Positions 37,326-45,092 of a stretch of DNA of 49,809 bases are shown here, piece by piece (positions within the stretch are counted from its first letter, which is position 1; every line of letters starts with the position of its first letter). Origin of the DNA: an uncultured bacterium (GTDB lineage Bacteria > Patescibacteriota > Dojkabacteria > B142 > OLB20); assembly GCA_937871845.1 (NCBI GenBank), contig CALMQQ010000180.1, positions 1 through 49,809 of the forward strand, in the 5' to 3' direction. The notes under the pieces were generated by a model that was not told the DNA's origin, ran no database searches, and saw only the letters and a list, made by a program, of their open reading frames with translations. The translations under genes were made by a program, and so were the position numbers.

Positions 37326-37500
37326 CGACGAAGCTTCCAACAATCAGAAGGTCAAGGAATCGACCGGAGATTCTGATTTGGCAAATGCGGCCAACAAAGC
37401 AGATGATTTATTAAGCCGGATCGATGAGGCCACCGCACAAAAGTCGAAGGGCCATTATGAAGTTGCTTGTTGTGGAATTAGGATTTGGATTGAGGATTGA
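37300..37500 (+). CDS. Small disordered protein overlapping the AAA+ gene
   Basis: 66 residues, MQIRKSHTDDEASNNQKVKE onward. The first 50 residues are hydrophilic and low-complexity, likely disordered, with ANKADDLLSRIDEATAQKSK as the only helical part. It overlaps the AAA+ gene by 26 bases and the next gene by 44, so it is tightly coupled. Size and the DDLLxxID segment are faintly reminiscent of Pup, but the C-terminus is not GGQ/GGE. A substrate or adaptor for the ATPase is possible but unproven. Confidence 0.5.
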   Translation: MQIRKSHTDDEASNNQKVKESTGDSDLANAANKADDLLSRIDEATAQKSKGHYEVACCGIRIWIED

Positions 37501-37837
37501 TCTTGTATCAATTTTCTATCTGAGTCTTGTAGTGGGGATTGTGTCGATAACCTTGACACGATCCCATCTCACAAAAACAATTCGCCACAAAATGATTGAT
37601 TTGCCATTTATGATTGGCGAGTTGATCAATTGTCCCTACTGTGTGGCGCATTGGTTTGCAGCGATATTTGCTCTTTTGATATCTGATACGATACTTGAAT
37701 GGTTTCTTGTCAGTGCCGGAATTGTCGCTGTAGCTGCATTGTTCATGGGCATTGTTCAACGGTTGTGGTTTATGCAAGAAAGTGAATTGGAAAATTTGCG
37801 TGATCTTTTGCGCGAAACTGCCAAACGGTTGAAATAA
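37457..37837 (+). CDS. DUF1360-like small membrane protein
   Basis: 126 residues from ATG 37457 (AAGGG upstream). About three membrane segments are visible: IDLVSIFYLSLVVGIVSITL, the region around CPYCVAHWFAAIFALLISDT and FLVSAGIVAVAALFMGIV. The motif ELINCPYCVAHWFA is typical of DUF1360 phage and bacterial membrane proteins. The C-terminus is charged. Function unknown. Confidence 0.7.
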   Translation: MKLLVVELGFGLRIDLVSIFYLSLVVGIVSITLTRSHLTKTIRHKMIDLPFMIGELINCPYCVAHWFAAIFALLISDTILEWFLVSAGIVAVAALFMGIVQRLWFMQESELENLRDLLRETAKRLK

Positions 37838-38020
37838 ATGTCCGTGAATAGAGAAGATTATCCATCTATGTACCGTCCCGGCCAAGGCAATTTGTTACTT
37901 GACGAGGTTTGGAGTATCATGGATATGATCCCAGAAAATGGCATCGATGAAAATACTCGCTATATGATGGCGGGAATGATCATGGGCCTTGTTAAGAAAT
38001 ATGAAAAGGATTCGAAATGA
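37838..38020 (+). CDS. Small uncharacterised protein
   Basis: 60 residues, MSVNREDYPSMYRPGQGNLL onward, helical second half rich in Met (YMMAGMIMGLVKKYEKDSK). It starts at the base after the previous stop codon and shares 4 bases with the next gene. No family recognised. Confidence 0.55.
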   Translation: MSVNREDYPSMYRPGQGNLLLDEVWSIMDMIPENGIDENTRYMMAGMIMGLVKKYEKDSK

Positions 38021-38304
38021 AGAATTTTACCAGTCACATTACCATGATGGTAATTGCGCAGGGATTTAAATCATGCGCAGCAATTTCCGAAGAACTTGAG
38101 AATCGGAATGTTTCGATTTCACGCGCTGCTGTCTATATGCAGTTGCGCAAGTTGCGTGAAAATGGTTATATCAAAGCCAAGCTTGGAAAGCCCACGCCCG
38201 AACGTGGAGGCAAGGCCAAGCTATATTATGAGATCACTGCCAAGGGCAAGACTGAGTTGAACAACGCGGCGATGATGTTCGACAGTTTTCGCAAGGCGGC
38301 TTAA
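38017..38304 (+). CDS. PadR-like winged helix transcription regulator
   Basis: 95 residues. Helix-turn-helix ISRAAVYMQLRKLRENGYIK is followed by the wing KPTPERGGKAKLYYEITAKG, the pattern of PadR family repressors (xxYxxLxxLxxxGxI then GxxRxxYxITxxG). There is no large C-terminal dimer domain, as in short PadR-s2 types. It may repress the early run or a host gene; operator not visible. It ends the operon begun at about 35 kb. Confidence 0.75.
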   Translation: MKNFTSHITMMVIAQGFKSCAAISEELENRNVSISRAAVYMQLRKLRENGYIKAKLGKPTPERGGKAKLYYEITAKGKTELNNAAMMFDSFRKAA

Positions 38305-38444
38305 CGCTGTTCTCTGGTGGCTTCCTTGGGGTGAACCGGATGTAGCCTTTCATAGTGTTCTATGTGTGTGACGCTCGCCACCTTCATAAATTTAGGGCTA
38401 ATAGAACACGAGCCGGGATTATTTTTCAAAAGAGAGAAACCCAC

Positions 38445-38690
38445 ATGTCGGAAGATCAGAATAATCAGAATCAGAATAATCAGAAAGCACCGAAGTCTGG
38501 TAGCGATCTGTTGCGTCAGATTGAAGACAAGAATTTGACTGGCGAAATCGGCAAGTTGCGCAAGCAGTTGGAAGAAAAGGTTCCGCTGCGTGAAAAGGCC
38601 CGTGAAACTGTGGCGCAGCTTGATGATGAAATCAGCGATCTTGTCTTTAAGATCGATGAAATTCTCGAAAAGAAAAAGAACATTCGATAA
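38445..38690 (+). CDS. Small coiled-coil protein
   Basis: 81 residues from ATG 38445 (AGAGAG upstream); a longer frame from 38355 runs through the intergenic hairpin region and was not chosen. An Asn/Gln-rich start (SEDQNNQNQNNQKAPKSG) is followed by a long coiled coil (GEIGKLRKQLEEKVPLREKA then AQLDDEISDLVFKID). Inverted repeats GTGTTCTAT/ATAGAACAC lie upstream. Scaffolding or adaptor role possible. Confidence 0.6.
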   Translation: MSEDQNNQNQNNQKAPKSGSDLLRQIEDKNLTGEIGKLRKQLEEKVPLREKARETVAQLDDEISDLVFKIDEILEKKKNIR

Positions 38691-38702
38691 GGAAGTGTGG
38701 TC

Positions 38703-39275
38703 ATGTCGGGATCATATGAAACTCTTGATTTGAGTTATTGTGATAGAAATTTCACTTCGATAGGAGTTGAATGTCTTGGCATGACCACAACAATTGCCGA
38801 TCTGCTTAATAATGGATGGACGTTTCAGGCCCGAGGAACCGGCTATCCTTCACCTACCCATTCTCCAATTTATTCACAAGATCAAGATTTGGATTGGACT
38901 ACGAAATATCGATATCCACAAACACGCATTCGTTTTGTTCATAAAGAACGGGGAGTTGGGATTTCGTCAATTGTGTTGAATTGTGCCTTCAACCAAAAGG
39001 CAAATATCGATGCAATCATCTCATGTATAAGAGAAATGAACATTCTCAATTTTCCTTATTTCTCTCCTATCAAAATTATTAATCGTCTGGAAAAATTTAC
39101 TCGAACAGAAATTGTCGAAATTCCTGTTTCCAAGATTTATACAACCAATGATCTTCCTGAATTGTATGAGAAGATTATTGAGTTGCAGAGTCCACAAGCA
39201 ATCAAGGCTCGTGCTGCTAATCGTCGGCGCAAGGCGATTGCTAATGGTTCGAACAGTGCGAGATTCGGGATATGA
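38703..39275 (+). CDS. Uncharacterised protein
   Basis: 190 residues from ATG 38703 with AAGGAAG upstream; a GTG at 38697 is also in frame. It starts MSGSYETLDLSYCDRNFTSI. The middle is aromatic and beta-rich (WTTKYRYPQTRIRFVHKERG) and the C-terminus basic (IKARAANRRRKAIANGSNSA). No catalytic motif recognised. It overlaps the next gene by 4 bases. Confidence 0.6.
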   Translation: MSGSYETLDLSYCDRNFTSIGVECLGMTTTIADLLNNGWTFQARGTGYPSPTHSPIYSQDQDLDWTTKYRYPQTRIRFVHKERGVGISSIVLNCAFNQKANIDAIISCIREMNILNFPYFSPIKIINRLEKFTRTEIVEIPVSKIYTTNDLPELYEKIIELQSPQAIKARAANRRRKAIANGSNSARFGI

Positions 39276-39655
39276 ATAACATCGGTGATGTAATACTTGG
39301 TGCATATATCTGTTCAATCCTGTTATTAATGTATCATATAATCAAAACATACAACGCAAACAAACGTCGCCACAAACCTGCCAATTTTAAAATTGGAGAT
39401 CATGTTCATATTTCGGTCGTCATTTACGATCAACTTATGAGTGCTTTGAAAGATAAACCGGAACAATTGGCCTATTTCTTGAAGGCCATGCCAATTGAAA
39501 CTCCGATGATGGTGGTTGATATCTATGAAGATACAATCACATTGGCCAATGAAATAAGAATTGAAAACAATCAATATATAGATGTCTTCAAAAACGAAAT
39601 ATCCTTGAATATGTCTTCGGCAATAAATGATTGTAATATATGGAAGGCAGATTAG
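39272..39655 (+). CDS. Membrane-anchored small protein
   Basis: 127 residues. Residues 5-24 (DVILGAYICSILLLMYHIIK) form a membrane anchor; the remainder is soluble with a beta-rich KIGDHVHISVVIYDQ segment and a later beta pair. Coupled to the gene upstream by ATGA. No family recognised. Confidence 0.6.
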   Translation: MNNIGDVILGAYICSILLLMYHIIKTYNANKRRHKPANFKIGDHVHISVVIYDQLMSALKDKPEQLAYFLKAMPIETPMMVVDIYEDTITLANEIRIENNQYIDVFKNEISLNMSSAINDCNIWKAD

Positions 39656-39680
39656 TTATGACAAGACTCTATTATATAGT

Positions 39681-39709
39681 TTGACATATTGTTGAAAATG
39701 TAATATAAG
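39681..39709 (+). promoter_or_regulatory. Sigma70-type promoter
   Basis: TTGACA (39681-39686), 17-base spacer, TATAAG (39704-39709), 32 bases upstream of the ATG at 39741. Confidence 0.8.
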
Positions 39710-39740
39710 ACCACTCCCGTTTTTATGCGGAGTTTTGGTC

Positions 39741-40304
39741 ATGTGGAATTTAGCAAAGATTATTTTTTGGACAATCATTGTCATCGGCGGCACATTTATG
39801 CTTATGACAACCGGCATTCCTCAGCAAATCGTCAATCAGTTTCCAGTGTTGGAAACCGCAGCCGCATCAGTGAGTGAACGGATCAATGCAGTTGAACGCA
39901 TGATACCGACACCAAAGAATTTGCTGGATTGCACCAATGAATATACTCAGGAACGCCTGAGAAAAACGATCAATGATGATCGTTTCAAATTTCTACTCTC
40001 CATTGATGAAGACATGAGTCCAGCCCTCAAGGCATATGTTGATATTTTCGGCATGTTCACTTTGTTGGGGAGCAAGACCATGGAAGAGGCCGAAGAAAAA
40101 TTCAAAAAGAATAATGAAAAGCTTTCGGTTGAAATGAATGAAATTGTGCCCTATCGAATGATCAATGATGGTGATTCGGCCCTGTGTCGTTCCCGAGTCA
40201 AATATTTCTTGGAGAACAAACCCCTTGGCGAAGTGCCGGTGATAATTCGCTTGAATCGTGTTCCAAATGGTGTAACTTGGGAAATAAGGCCATATAGAGA
40301 GTGA
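39741..40304 (+). CDS. Membrane-anchored periplasmic-type protein
   Basis: 187 residues from ATG 39741 with CGGAG 9 bases upstream. Residues 5-27 (AKIIFWTIIVIGGTFMLMTT) are an uncleaved anchor. The outer part has two cysteines (LLDCTNE and ALCRSRV) that could form a disulphide. The central region is helical and acidic. It has its own promoter. An envelope role such as superinfection exclusion is possible but not shown. Confidence 0.6.
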   Translation: MWNLAKIIFWTIIVIGGTFMLMTTGIPQQIVNQFPVLETAAASVSERINAVERMIPTPKNLLDCTNEYTQERLRKTINDDRFKFLLSIDEDMSPALKAYVDIFGMFTLLGSKTMEEAEEKFKKNNEKLSVEMNEIVPYRMINDGDSALCRSRVKYFLENKPLGEVPVIIRLNRVPNGVTWEIRPYRE

Positions 40305-40315
40305 AGGGAAATAAG

Positions 40316-40864
40316 ATGAAATATGCTTTTGAAATTGCCGTGATGAAAGAACAAATCAAAATGGAGGCACTGGAAATCAAGACCTTGCGAAGCAACATTC
40401 GCAAGAACAAGAAAGTAATCGAGTTTCATTCCGATGCCCGTGAGCGAGTTGATTTTTTTATCAAGAAGGCCGCTCGCCTTGATGCATCCCGCAACAATTC
40501 ATTGCATCTGGAAGGGAACAAGGAATATACCGAAGAACAGTTGCGGCGTTGGACCAAGAAGCTTGAACATTCCCGCAACACAATTCTGCGTGAAAAACTG
40601 ATGCAGCACAATCAGGAAATTTATCATGATTGTCGCTTCGGCTCCTATTATAATCGTGTAAGTCAGGCTCAATATGCCTTTCTGCGTGGTCGGGAATTTG
40701 CCGATATTGAACCGAATGTTCGCAATGTCTCAAAGAATTTCTTTGATGATTTTATGACATTCGGTCCATTTCTCGAACAGGTTTTCGATGGGTTGCAGGA
40801 ATGGATAGATCGAGCAAAGGTGCATATCGAATCGCGCCGAGAGCAGATCAAGGCCGCTGCATAA
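40316..40864 (+). CDS. Uncharacterised helical protein
   Basis: 182 residues from ATG 40316, preceded by AAGGGAAATAAG. Highly charged and helical, with coiled-coil stretches (VMKEQIKMEALEIKTLRSNI; YTEEQLRRWTKKLEHSRNTI). It is followed by a compound terminator-promoter. No family recognised. Confidence 0.6.
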   Translation: MKYAFEIAVMKEQIKMEALEIKTLRSNIRKNKKVIEFHSDARERVDFFIKKAARLDASRNNSLHLEGNKEYTEEQLRRWTKKLEHSRNTILREKLMQHNQEIYHDCRFGSYYNRVSQAQYAFLRGREFADIEPNVRNVSKNFFDDFMTFGPFLEQVFDGLQEWIDRAKVHIESRREQIKAAA

Positions 40865-40886
40865 ATCACTTTGTTCTCCTGTGACC

Positions 40887-40930
40887 TTGAAAAAAAGGAT
40901 GGTGCATGATAAAATGCGCCATCCTTTTTT
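40887..40930 (+). promoter_or_regulatory. Terminator hairpin with an embedded promoter
   Basis: GGATGGTGCAT (40898-40908) pairs with ATGCGCCATCC (40914-40924), one G-U pair, followed by TTTTTT: a terminator. The same bases contain TTGAAA (40887-40892), a 17-base spacer and TAAAAT (40910-40915), a plausible promoter whose -10 lies in the hairpin loop. Confidence 0.7.
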
Positions 40931-40944
40931 ATTAGGAATCTGAT

Positions 40945-41301
40945 ATGTGGATCGTGATCGAAACCTATTTTGTTGAGCCTTGGCGAGCCTATGGTCCATT
41001 CCTCAAGGAAGAGGATGCCATAGAGTTTTGCGCACAACACAACAAAAAGGCCGCGAGATCAAGAAATCATGATTTAAGGAATCATGATTGGGAGGTTATG
41101 GAATTGAATCAGCCCGTAATTGAAATGGTGAAATATCGCGGGTTTAATGGCAGCGCGACCTTGGTTGATGGATCGTGGTTTATCAAGATCAAGAAAATTT
41201 CCGATATCATCACCACGCGATCCGAAACTATTGCAACAACACAAACAGCATTCAATCAATTGGTTGATGATTATATTCAAATAAGAGGAATAGAAAATTG
41301 A
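40945..41301 (+). CDS. Uncharacterised small protein
   Basis: 118 residues, MWIVIETYFVEPWRAYGPFL onward. The start is beta-rich, resembling small antitoxin-like or WYL-type strands but without clear identity. It ends DDYIQIRGIEN; the end of the next protein is LVQIRGE, and the DNA at both junctions is similar. No family recognised. Confidence 0.55.
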   Translation: MWIVIETYFVEPWRAYGPFLKEEDAIEFCAQHNKKAARSRNHDLRNHDWEVMELNQPVIEMVKYRGFNGSATLVDGSWFIKIKKISDIITTRSETIATTQTAFNQLVDDYIQIRGIEN

Positions 41302-41744
41302 CAAAGAACAAGCCCAAGGTTGGTGATAAGGTTACTTTCATCCCAAAGAATTGGGTTGGACATATTGTTGAACTTGATGGAAACTATGTTTTCATTGAAC
41401 TCAGCAACGGAACTGAGGTTGAAGCCAAACTCAATCAGATCAAGCTCTATGAGGAAACCGCAAATGTCGTTGAAGAAGACGACGGATGCACACCAGAGCA
41501 TGAACGTCGTTGGAATCTGCTTGTCAAGTATATTCCATCTGTTGAAAAGATGGTCAAGACCCGAGTTCTTAGTGTGCAAGTAACACTCCGGGCATTTGGG
41601 CCAAATGCAGTTGCCAGTTATGACGAACTCAACGCCTTCCAAAAGCTGAATTATCTCTTGGTATCTGGTTGGGATTTCATCACGCCGTCGAACGAATCGT
41701 TTGACCGGCGTTTGAAAGAACTCGTTCAAATAAGAGGGGAATAG
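41298..41744 (+). CDS. KOW/SH3-like domain protein, TTG start
   Basis: 148 residues. The TTG at 41298 overlaps the previous stop (TTGA) and has AGAGGAA upstream. Residues 6-50 (KVGDKVTFIPKNWVGHIVEL then YVFIELSNGTEVEAKLNQIK) are a KOW/SH3-like barrel often found in RNA- or DNA-associated proteins. The remainder is helical. Function unknown. Confidence 0.6.
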   Translation: MTKNKPKVGDKVTFIPKNWVGHIVELDGNYVFIELSNGTEVEAKLNQIKLYEETANVVEEDDGCTPEHERRWNLLVKYIPSVEKMVKTRVLSVQVTLRAFGPNAVASYDELNAFQKLNYLLVSGWDFITPSNESFDRRLKELVQIRGE

Positions 41745-41747
41745 AAA

Positions 41748-42239
41748 ATGACTGATGTTGCCACACCGAAACTTTCGGATAAACCAAGCGAAGTTATTCG
41801 TCAGGCATTGGCCGATATGGAAATGGTCGAGGGATGTTCTAATCTCATCATTGATATGAATGAGTGGCATACTCCCTTTCCAAAATCATCAAAAGAACAA
41901 TTGCGAAAAGCGCAGAACAAACCCAATGCAACCTGTGCAGTGTGTATGGCTGGATCGGTGATATCCGCAGCAGGAAACTTTGCTGATCAATGGATATTGC
42001 CACATATGTTTGATGAGAAAACACAAAACAAATTGCGAGCATTGAATTGGTTTCGTACAGGAATATTCCTTATAGGACTTCAAGAATTTCCTGAAGCACT
42101 AGCACGATATAAAACCGATGAAAATTTTCGGCATGGAGTCAAATCAAGATCAATGAATATCGATTATCATAAAGACCCTGTTCAATTTAAGAAAAAGTTG
42201 CATGAGTTTGCTGATTATCTCGAAAGCGAAGGACTGTGA
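41748..42239 (+). CDS. Cysteine-motif family protein (CAVCMAGSVIS subgroup)
   Basis: 163 residues. The motif TCAVCMAGSVISAAGNF near residue 63 pairs it with the protein at 28565. Both share IRQALADMEMVEGCSNLIID-type starts and a YHKDPVQFKKKLHEFADYLE-type end. It is directly followed by two members of the CGTVCC subgroup, making a run of three related genes. Function unknown. Confidence 0.7.
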   Translation: MTDVATPKLSDKPSEVIRQALADMEMVEGCSNLIIDMNEWHTPFPKSSKEQLRKAQNKPNATCAVCMAGSVISAAGNFADQWILPHMFDEKTQNKLRALNWFRTGIFLIGLQEFPEALARYKTDENFRHGVKSRSMNIDYHKDPVQFKKKLHEFADYLESEGL

Positions 42240-42241
42240 AA

Positions 42242-42709
42242 ATGATCGAAACTGATTGTCCCTTCTTGTCTGCTTCTGAATTGCATATCACGGAACAAGA
42301 ACGTGAGGCATTAATTCGTGCCTATCATCATCTTGTCAACGAACAATCAGAATATATAACTACAGATGATTTTTACGGCCGTATCTATGAAAAAGATTTA
42401 AAGCCTTTTTTCAATATGGCGCATTGGAATTTGTGTGGAACTGTTTGTTGCATTGGCGGAACCGCCGAGATGCTGATGAGAAAACAAGGCAATGAAGATT
42501 TCAAATTCAATTATACTAGTAGAAATGGAAATAGTGATTCATTAGGAACATTATTCTATCCACCATTTAAAGATAGCTATAATGATATCAGCATGATCGC
42601 AGCCACCAATGCCCTGTACAATTATTTGACAACAGGCGATTCCAATTGGAATCATGCAATGAAACAAGTTGCGATGCCTGCTTATCGAGGAACTATTATC
42701 AATGACTAA
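42242..42709 (+). CDS. Cysteine-motif family protein (CGTVCCIGGTA, member 3)
   Basis: 155 residues from ATG 42242; a GTG at 42236 is also possible. It starts MIETDCPFLSASELHITEQE, almost as in the 26878 protein. The signature is LCGTVCCIGGTAEMLMR near residue 65, and the C-terminal helix is IAATNALYNYLTTGDSNW. It overlaps the next gene by 8 bases. Function unknown. Confidence 0.72.
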   Translation: MIETDCPFLSASELHITEQEREALIRAYHHLVNEQSEYITTDDFYGRIYEKDLKPFFNMAHWNLCGTVCCIGGTAEMLMRKQGNEDFKFNYTSRNGNSDSLGTLFYPPFKDSYNDISMIAATNALYNYLTTGDSNWNHAMKQVAMPAYRGTIIND

Positions 42710-43175
42710 TCAAAAATGCGAATTCAAGACTGATAATGAACTTGGAATTTCCTTTGAACAATGGGAAGCTCTAATCAAGACTCTTTATTATCTTGAGAAC
42801 AACAAACTCAAGCATCATAAATTCATCAAAAATGAACATGGTGGGATGGAAAGTGGTTTGGTGTCTCATCATAATTTGTATCCACCAACAATACCCAAGC
42901 GTTTCAATATGGCCTTTTGGAATAGCGGCGAACAGGAATGTGGGACTGTTTGTTGTATTGGTGGGACCGCCGAGGCATTATCTGGTGTTAATTTTAGCGT
43001 GGTGCCCGATCAATTGGAAAATTTGTTCTATCCCTACATGTTAAACAATTGGCATCGTATTACGCCAAAACAAGCCGCCAAGGCTCTTCGTCATTACCTC
43101 ACGACCGGCGAAACCGATTGGGTAAAGTTTGCACCAAAAAAATGTTTTGAACGAGAAGAGGACACTGATGCTTAA
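42702..43175 (+). CDS. Cysteine-motif family protein (CGTVCCIGGTA, member 4)
   Basis: 157 residues from ATG 42702; the longer frame would overlap its paralogue by 40 bases. It reads MTNQKCEFKTDNELGISFEQ then WEALIKTLYYLENNKLKHHK, closest to the 10031 protein. The signature is ECGTVCCIGGTAEALSG and the end is ITPKQAAKALRHYLTTGETD. It overlaps the next gene by 8 bases. Function unknown. Confidence 0.72.
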   Translation: MTNQKCEFKTDNELGISFEQWEALIKTLYYLENNKLKHHKFIKNEHGGMESGLVSHHNLYPPTIPKRFNMAFWNSGEQECGTVCCIGGTAEALSGVNFSVVPDQLENLFYPYMLNNWHRITPKQAAKALRHYLTTGETDWVKFAPKKCFEREEDTDA

Positions 43176-43635
43176 AGATTTGTTTTGGTATTTCCAATGT
43201 CGGTTTGTCCGAAAGCATCAGCATCATATTATCCGAACAAAACTCAAACCGGGATGGCATGATACGGATGAAAGAATTCTCCATGCCTGTATGTCTTTGT
43301 TGGTTGAATTTGTTGAAAAGGAATCTAGTGAAAAGTTAAATGATTCCGATGAATACAAGACCATGATGGAGATATATGATTGGTGGGTGGAAGAAAGAAA
43401 TAATGATCTTATCAATCTGGAATATCTTTATGCTCAATTACCATCACGAGAGAAAATAATAGCATCAAGAGACAACAACAACACCAACAAAACTATAATC
43501 TATATGTTTGGGGAAAGAACTCCTGAAGAACAGGAAGTCATAGATCAAATTCATAAACTCGAACAAAAGATTGAAGACGACGAAAATAAAATGTTAATGA
43601 GACTGATGTCAATTCGAACTTGGTTGTGGACATGA
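43168..43635 (+). CDS. Conserved phage protein of unknown function
   Basis: 155 residues from ATG 43168 (MLKDLFWYFQCRFVRKHQHH). The sequence with KLKPGWHDTDERILHACMSL then LVEFVEKESSEKL matches a small phage protein type I have seen in other large myoviruses, without assigned role. The C-terminal half is a coiled coil. It shares ATGA with the RtcB gene, which suggests co-expression. Confidence 0.65.
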   Translation: MLKDLFWYFQCRFVRKHQHHIIRTKLKPGWHDTDERILHACMSLLVEFVEKESSEKLNDSDEYKTMMEIYDWWVEERNNDLINLEYLYAQLPSREKIIASRDNNNTNKTIIYMFGERTPEEQEVIDQIHKLEQKIEDDENKMLMRLMSIRTWLWT

Positions 43636-45092
43636 AAATAACTGGCAATACATTAATCGAATGGGGTTTCAAGCCGGGTGCTTGGTTTAAGGACGCTATT
43701 ACGGCGGCGAATAATCTCGCACGCTCTGCTACGGAAACAGAAATAATTGCCGAAGTAAAGAAATTTGAACCGGCTCCTATTCAGATATATCCGCCACAAA
43801 ATCTATCAAGTATGCCGGTTCATTACAATATTGATACTGAAACAGATTATGAAATTGATAATCTTGCCAAGGTGAAACAGAACATTGCCGAGATCGCGCA
43901 AGTTCCGGTTGTGCGCGCCATTTCCGTGATGCCTGATGCCTGTCCGCAAGGCGGTGGTGGTATTCCTGTTGGTTCTGTTGCGGTGGTCGAGAACGCTATC
44001 ATTCCGGGTATGCATTCAGCAGATATTTGCTGTTCGGTGGCCATGACTGTGTTTCCTTCTGATACTGATCCGAAACGATTGCTTGATGCCGGAATGAACC
44101 TTTCTCATTTCGGCAAAGGTGGTCGCCCCTATAGTCATGATATGCAGGTATCCACGGATTTGCTGGATGAGTTTGAGCGCAATCCATATCTTTCAAACAA
44201 AGGTGGAGTGGCACAGAAACATTTTGGTACACAAGGCGACGGCAATCATTTCTTTTTTGTAGGCCGTATTGAGTCAACCGGGCAAATTGCACTTGTAACT
44301 CATCATGGTTCGCGCAAGCCGGGCGCAATGTTGTATAATGTGGGAGTTGATCTGGCACAGAAAATGACCGGACAGAATGCCCCATATCTCAAAAAGCATA
44401 ATCTATGGATTCCTTATGATACCGAGGAAGGGCAGAATTATTGGGAAGCCTTGCAATTAATTCGTCGTTGGACCAAGGCCAATCATTTTGCCATTCATAA
44501 TGCAGTAGCAAAGGATATCGGAGCCAAAGACAAAGATCGCTATTGGAATGAACATAATTTTGTCTTCAAGCGAGAATATAAAGGAAAGACCTATTTCGCT
44601 CATGCCAAGGGCGCAACACCAGCCTATATGGGATTTGCGCCCGATATGGTTGGAAAGACGCTCATTCCATTGAACATGGCTTCTCCAATTCTTATTGCGG
44701 AAGTTCATGAAGATATCGATCACGGAATGAATTTTTCTGTTCCAAGCCTTGGGTTTTCGCCTCATGGTGCAGGACGAAATTTTTCACGAACTGATTTTGG
44801 GAAGCGATTGGCCGAGAAAGGAATTTCCGCCAAACAAATGATTGCAGAAATAACAGAGAAATATGATGTTCGGGCCTATTCAGGAAAGCATGACATTTCA
44901 GAATTTCCCGAGGCATATAAGAATGCCGATCAAATTACTAAACAGATTGAAAAATTTGGCTTGACCAAGATTATTGACAAAATTCAACCAATCGGTTGTA
45001 TCATGGCTGGCCACGATGAAAGCTGGCGTGATAAGAAGAAAGAAAAAAAGCGCCAGCGTCAAAGAGAAAGTGAAAACGATGAAAGTCTATAA
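43632..45092 (+). CDS. rtcB: RtcB-type RNA ligase
   Basis: 486 residues from ATG 43632, coupled to the gene upstream. RtcB joins RNA ends bearing 2',3'-cyclic or 3'-phosphate to 5'-OH, using GTP and manganese. Family motifs in order: MPDACPQGGGGIPVGSVAVV, the metal-binding HSADICCSV with its D..C pair, GTQGDGNHFFFVG, THHGSRKPG, HAKGATPAYMG, and SPHGAGRNFSR with the histidine that carries GMP. All expected catalytic residues appear present. With two tRNAs and a HAD phosphatase nearby, a role in repairing cleaved tRNAs is plausible. Confidence 0.92.
   Translation: MKITGNTLIEWGFKPGAWFKDAITAANNLARSATETEIIAEVKKFEPAPIQIYPPQNLSSMPVHYNIDTETDYEIDNLAKVKQNIAEIAQVPVVRAISVMPDACPQGGGGIPVGSVAVVENAIIPGMHSADICCSVAMTVFPSDTDPKRLLDAGMNLSHFGKGGRPYSHDMQVSTDLLDEFERNPYLSNKGGVAQKHFGTQGDGNHFFFVGRIESTGQIALVTHHGSRKPGAMLYNVGVDLAQKMTGQNAPYLKKHNLWIPYDTEEGQNYWEALQLIRRWTKANHFAIHNAVAKDIGAKDKDRYWNEHNFVFKREYKGKTYFAHAKGATPAYMGFAPDMVGKTLIPLNMASPILIAEVHEDIDHGMNFSVPSLGFSPHGAGRNFSRTDFGKRLAEKGISAKQMIAEITEKYDVRAYSGKHDISEFPEAYKNADQITKQIEKFGLTKIIDKIQPIGCIMAGHDESWRDKKKEKKRQRQRESENDESL

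Noticed and set aside
37300-37500. Assignment of the 66-residue protein as Pup
   Set aside because: Only size, disorder and a DDLLxxID segment agree; the defining C-terminal GGQ/GGE is absent.
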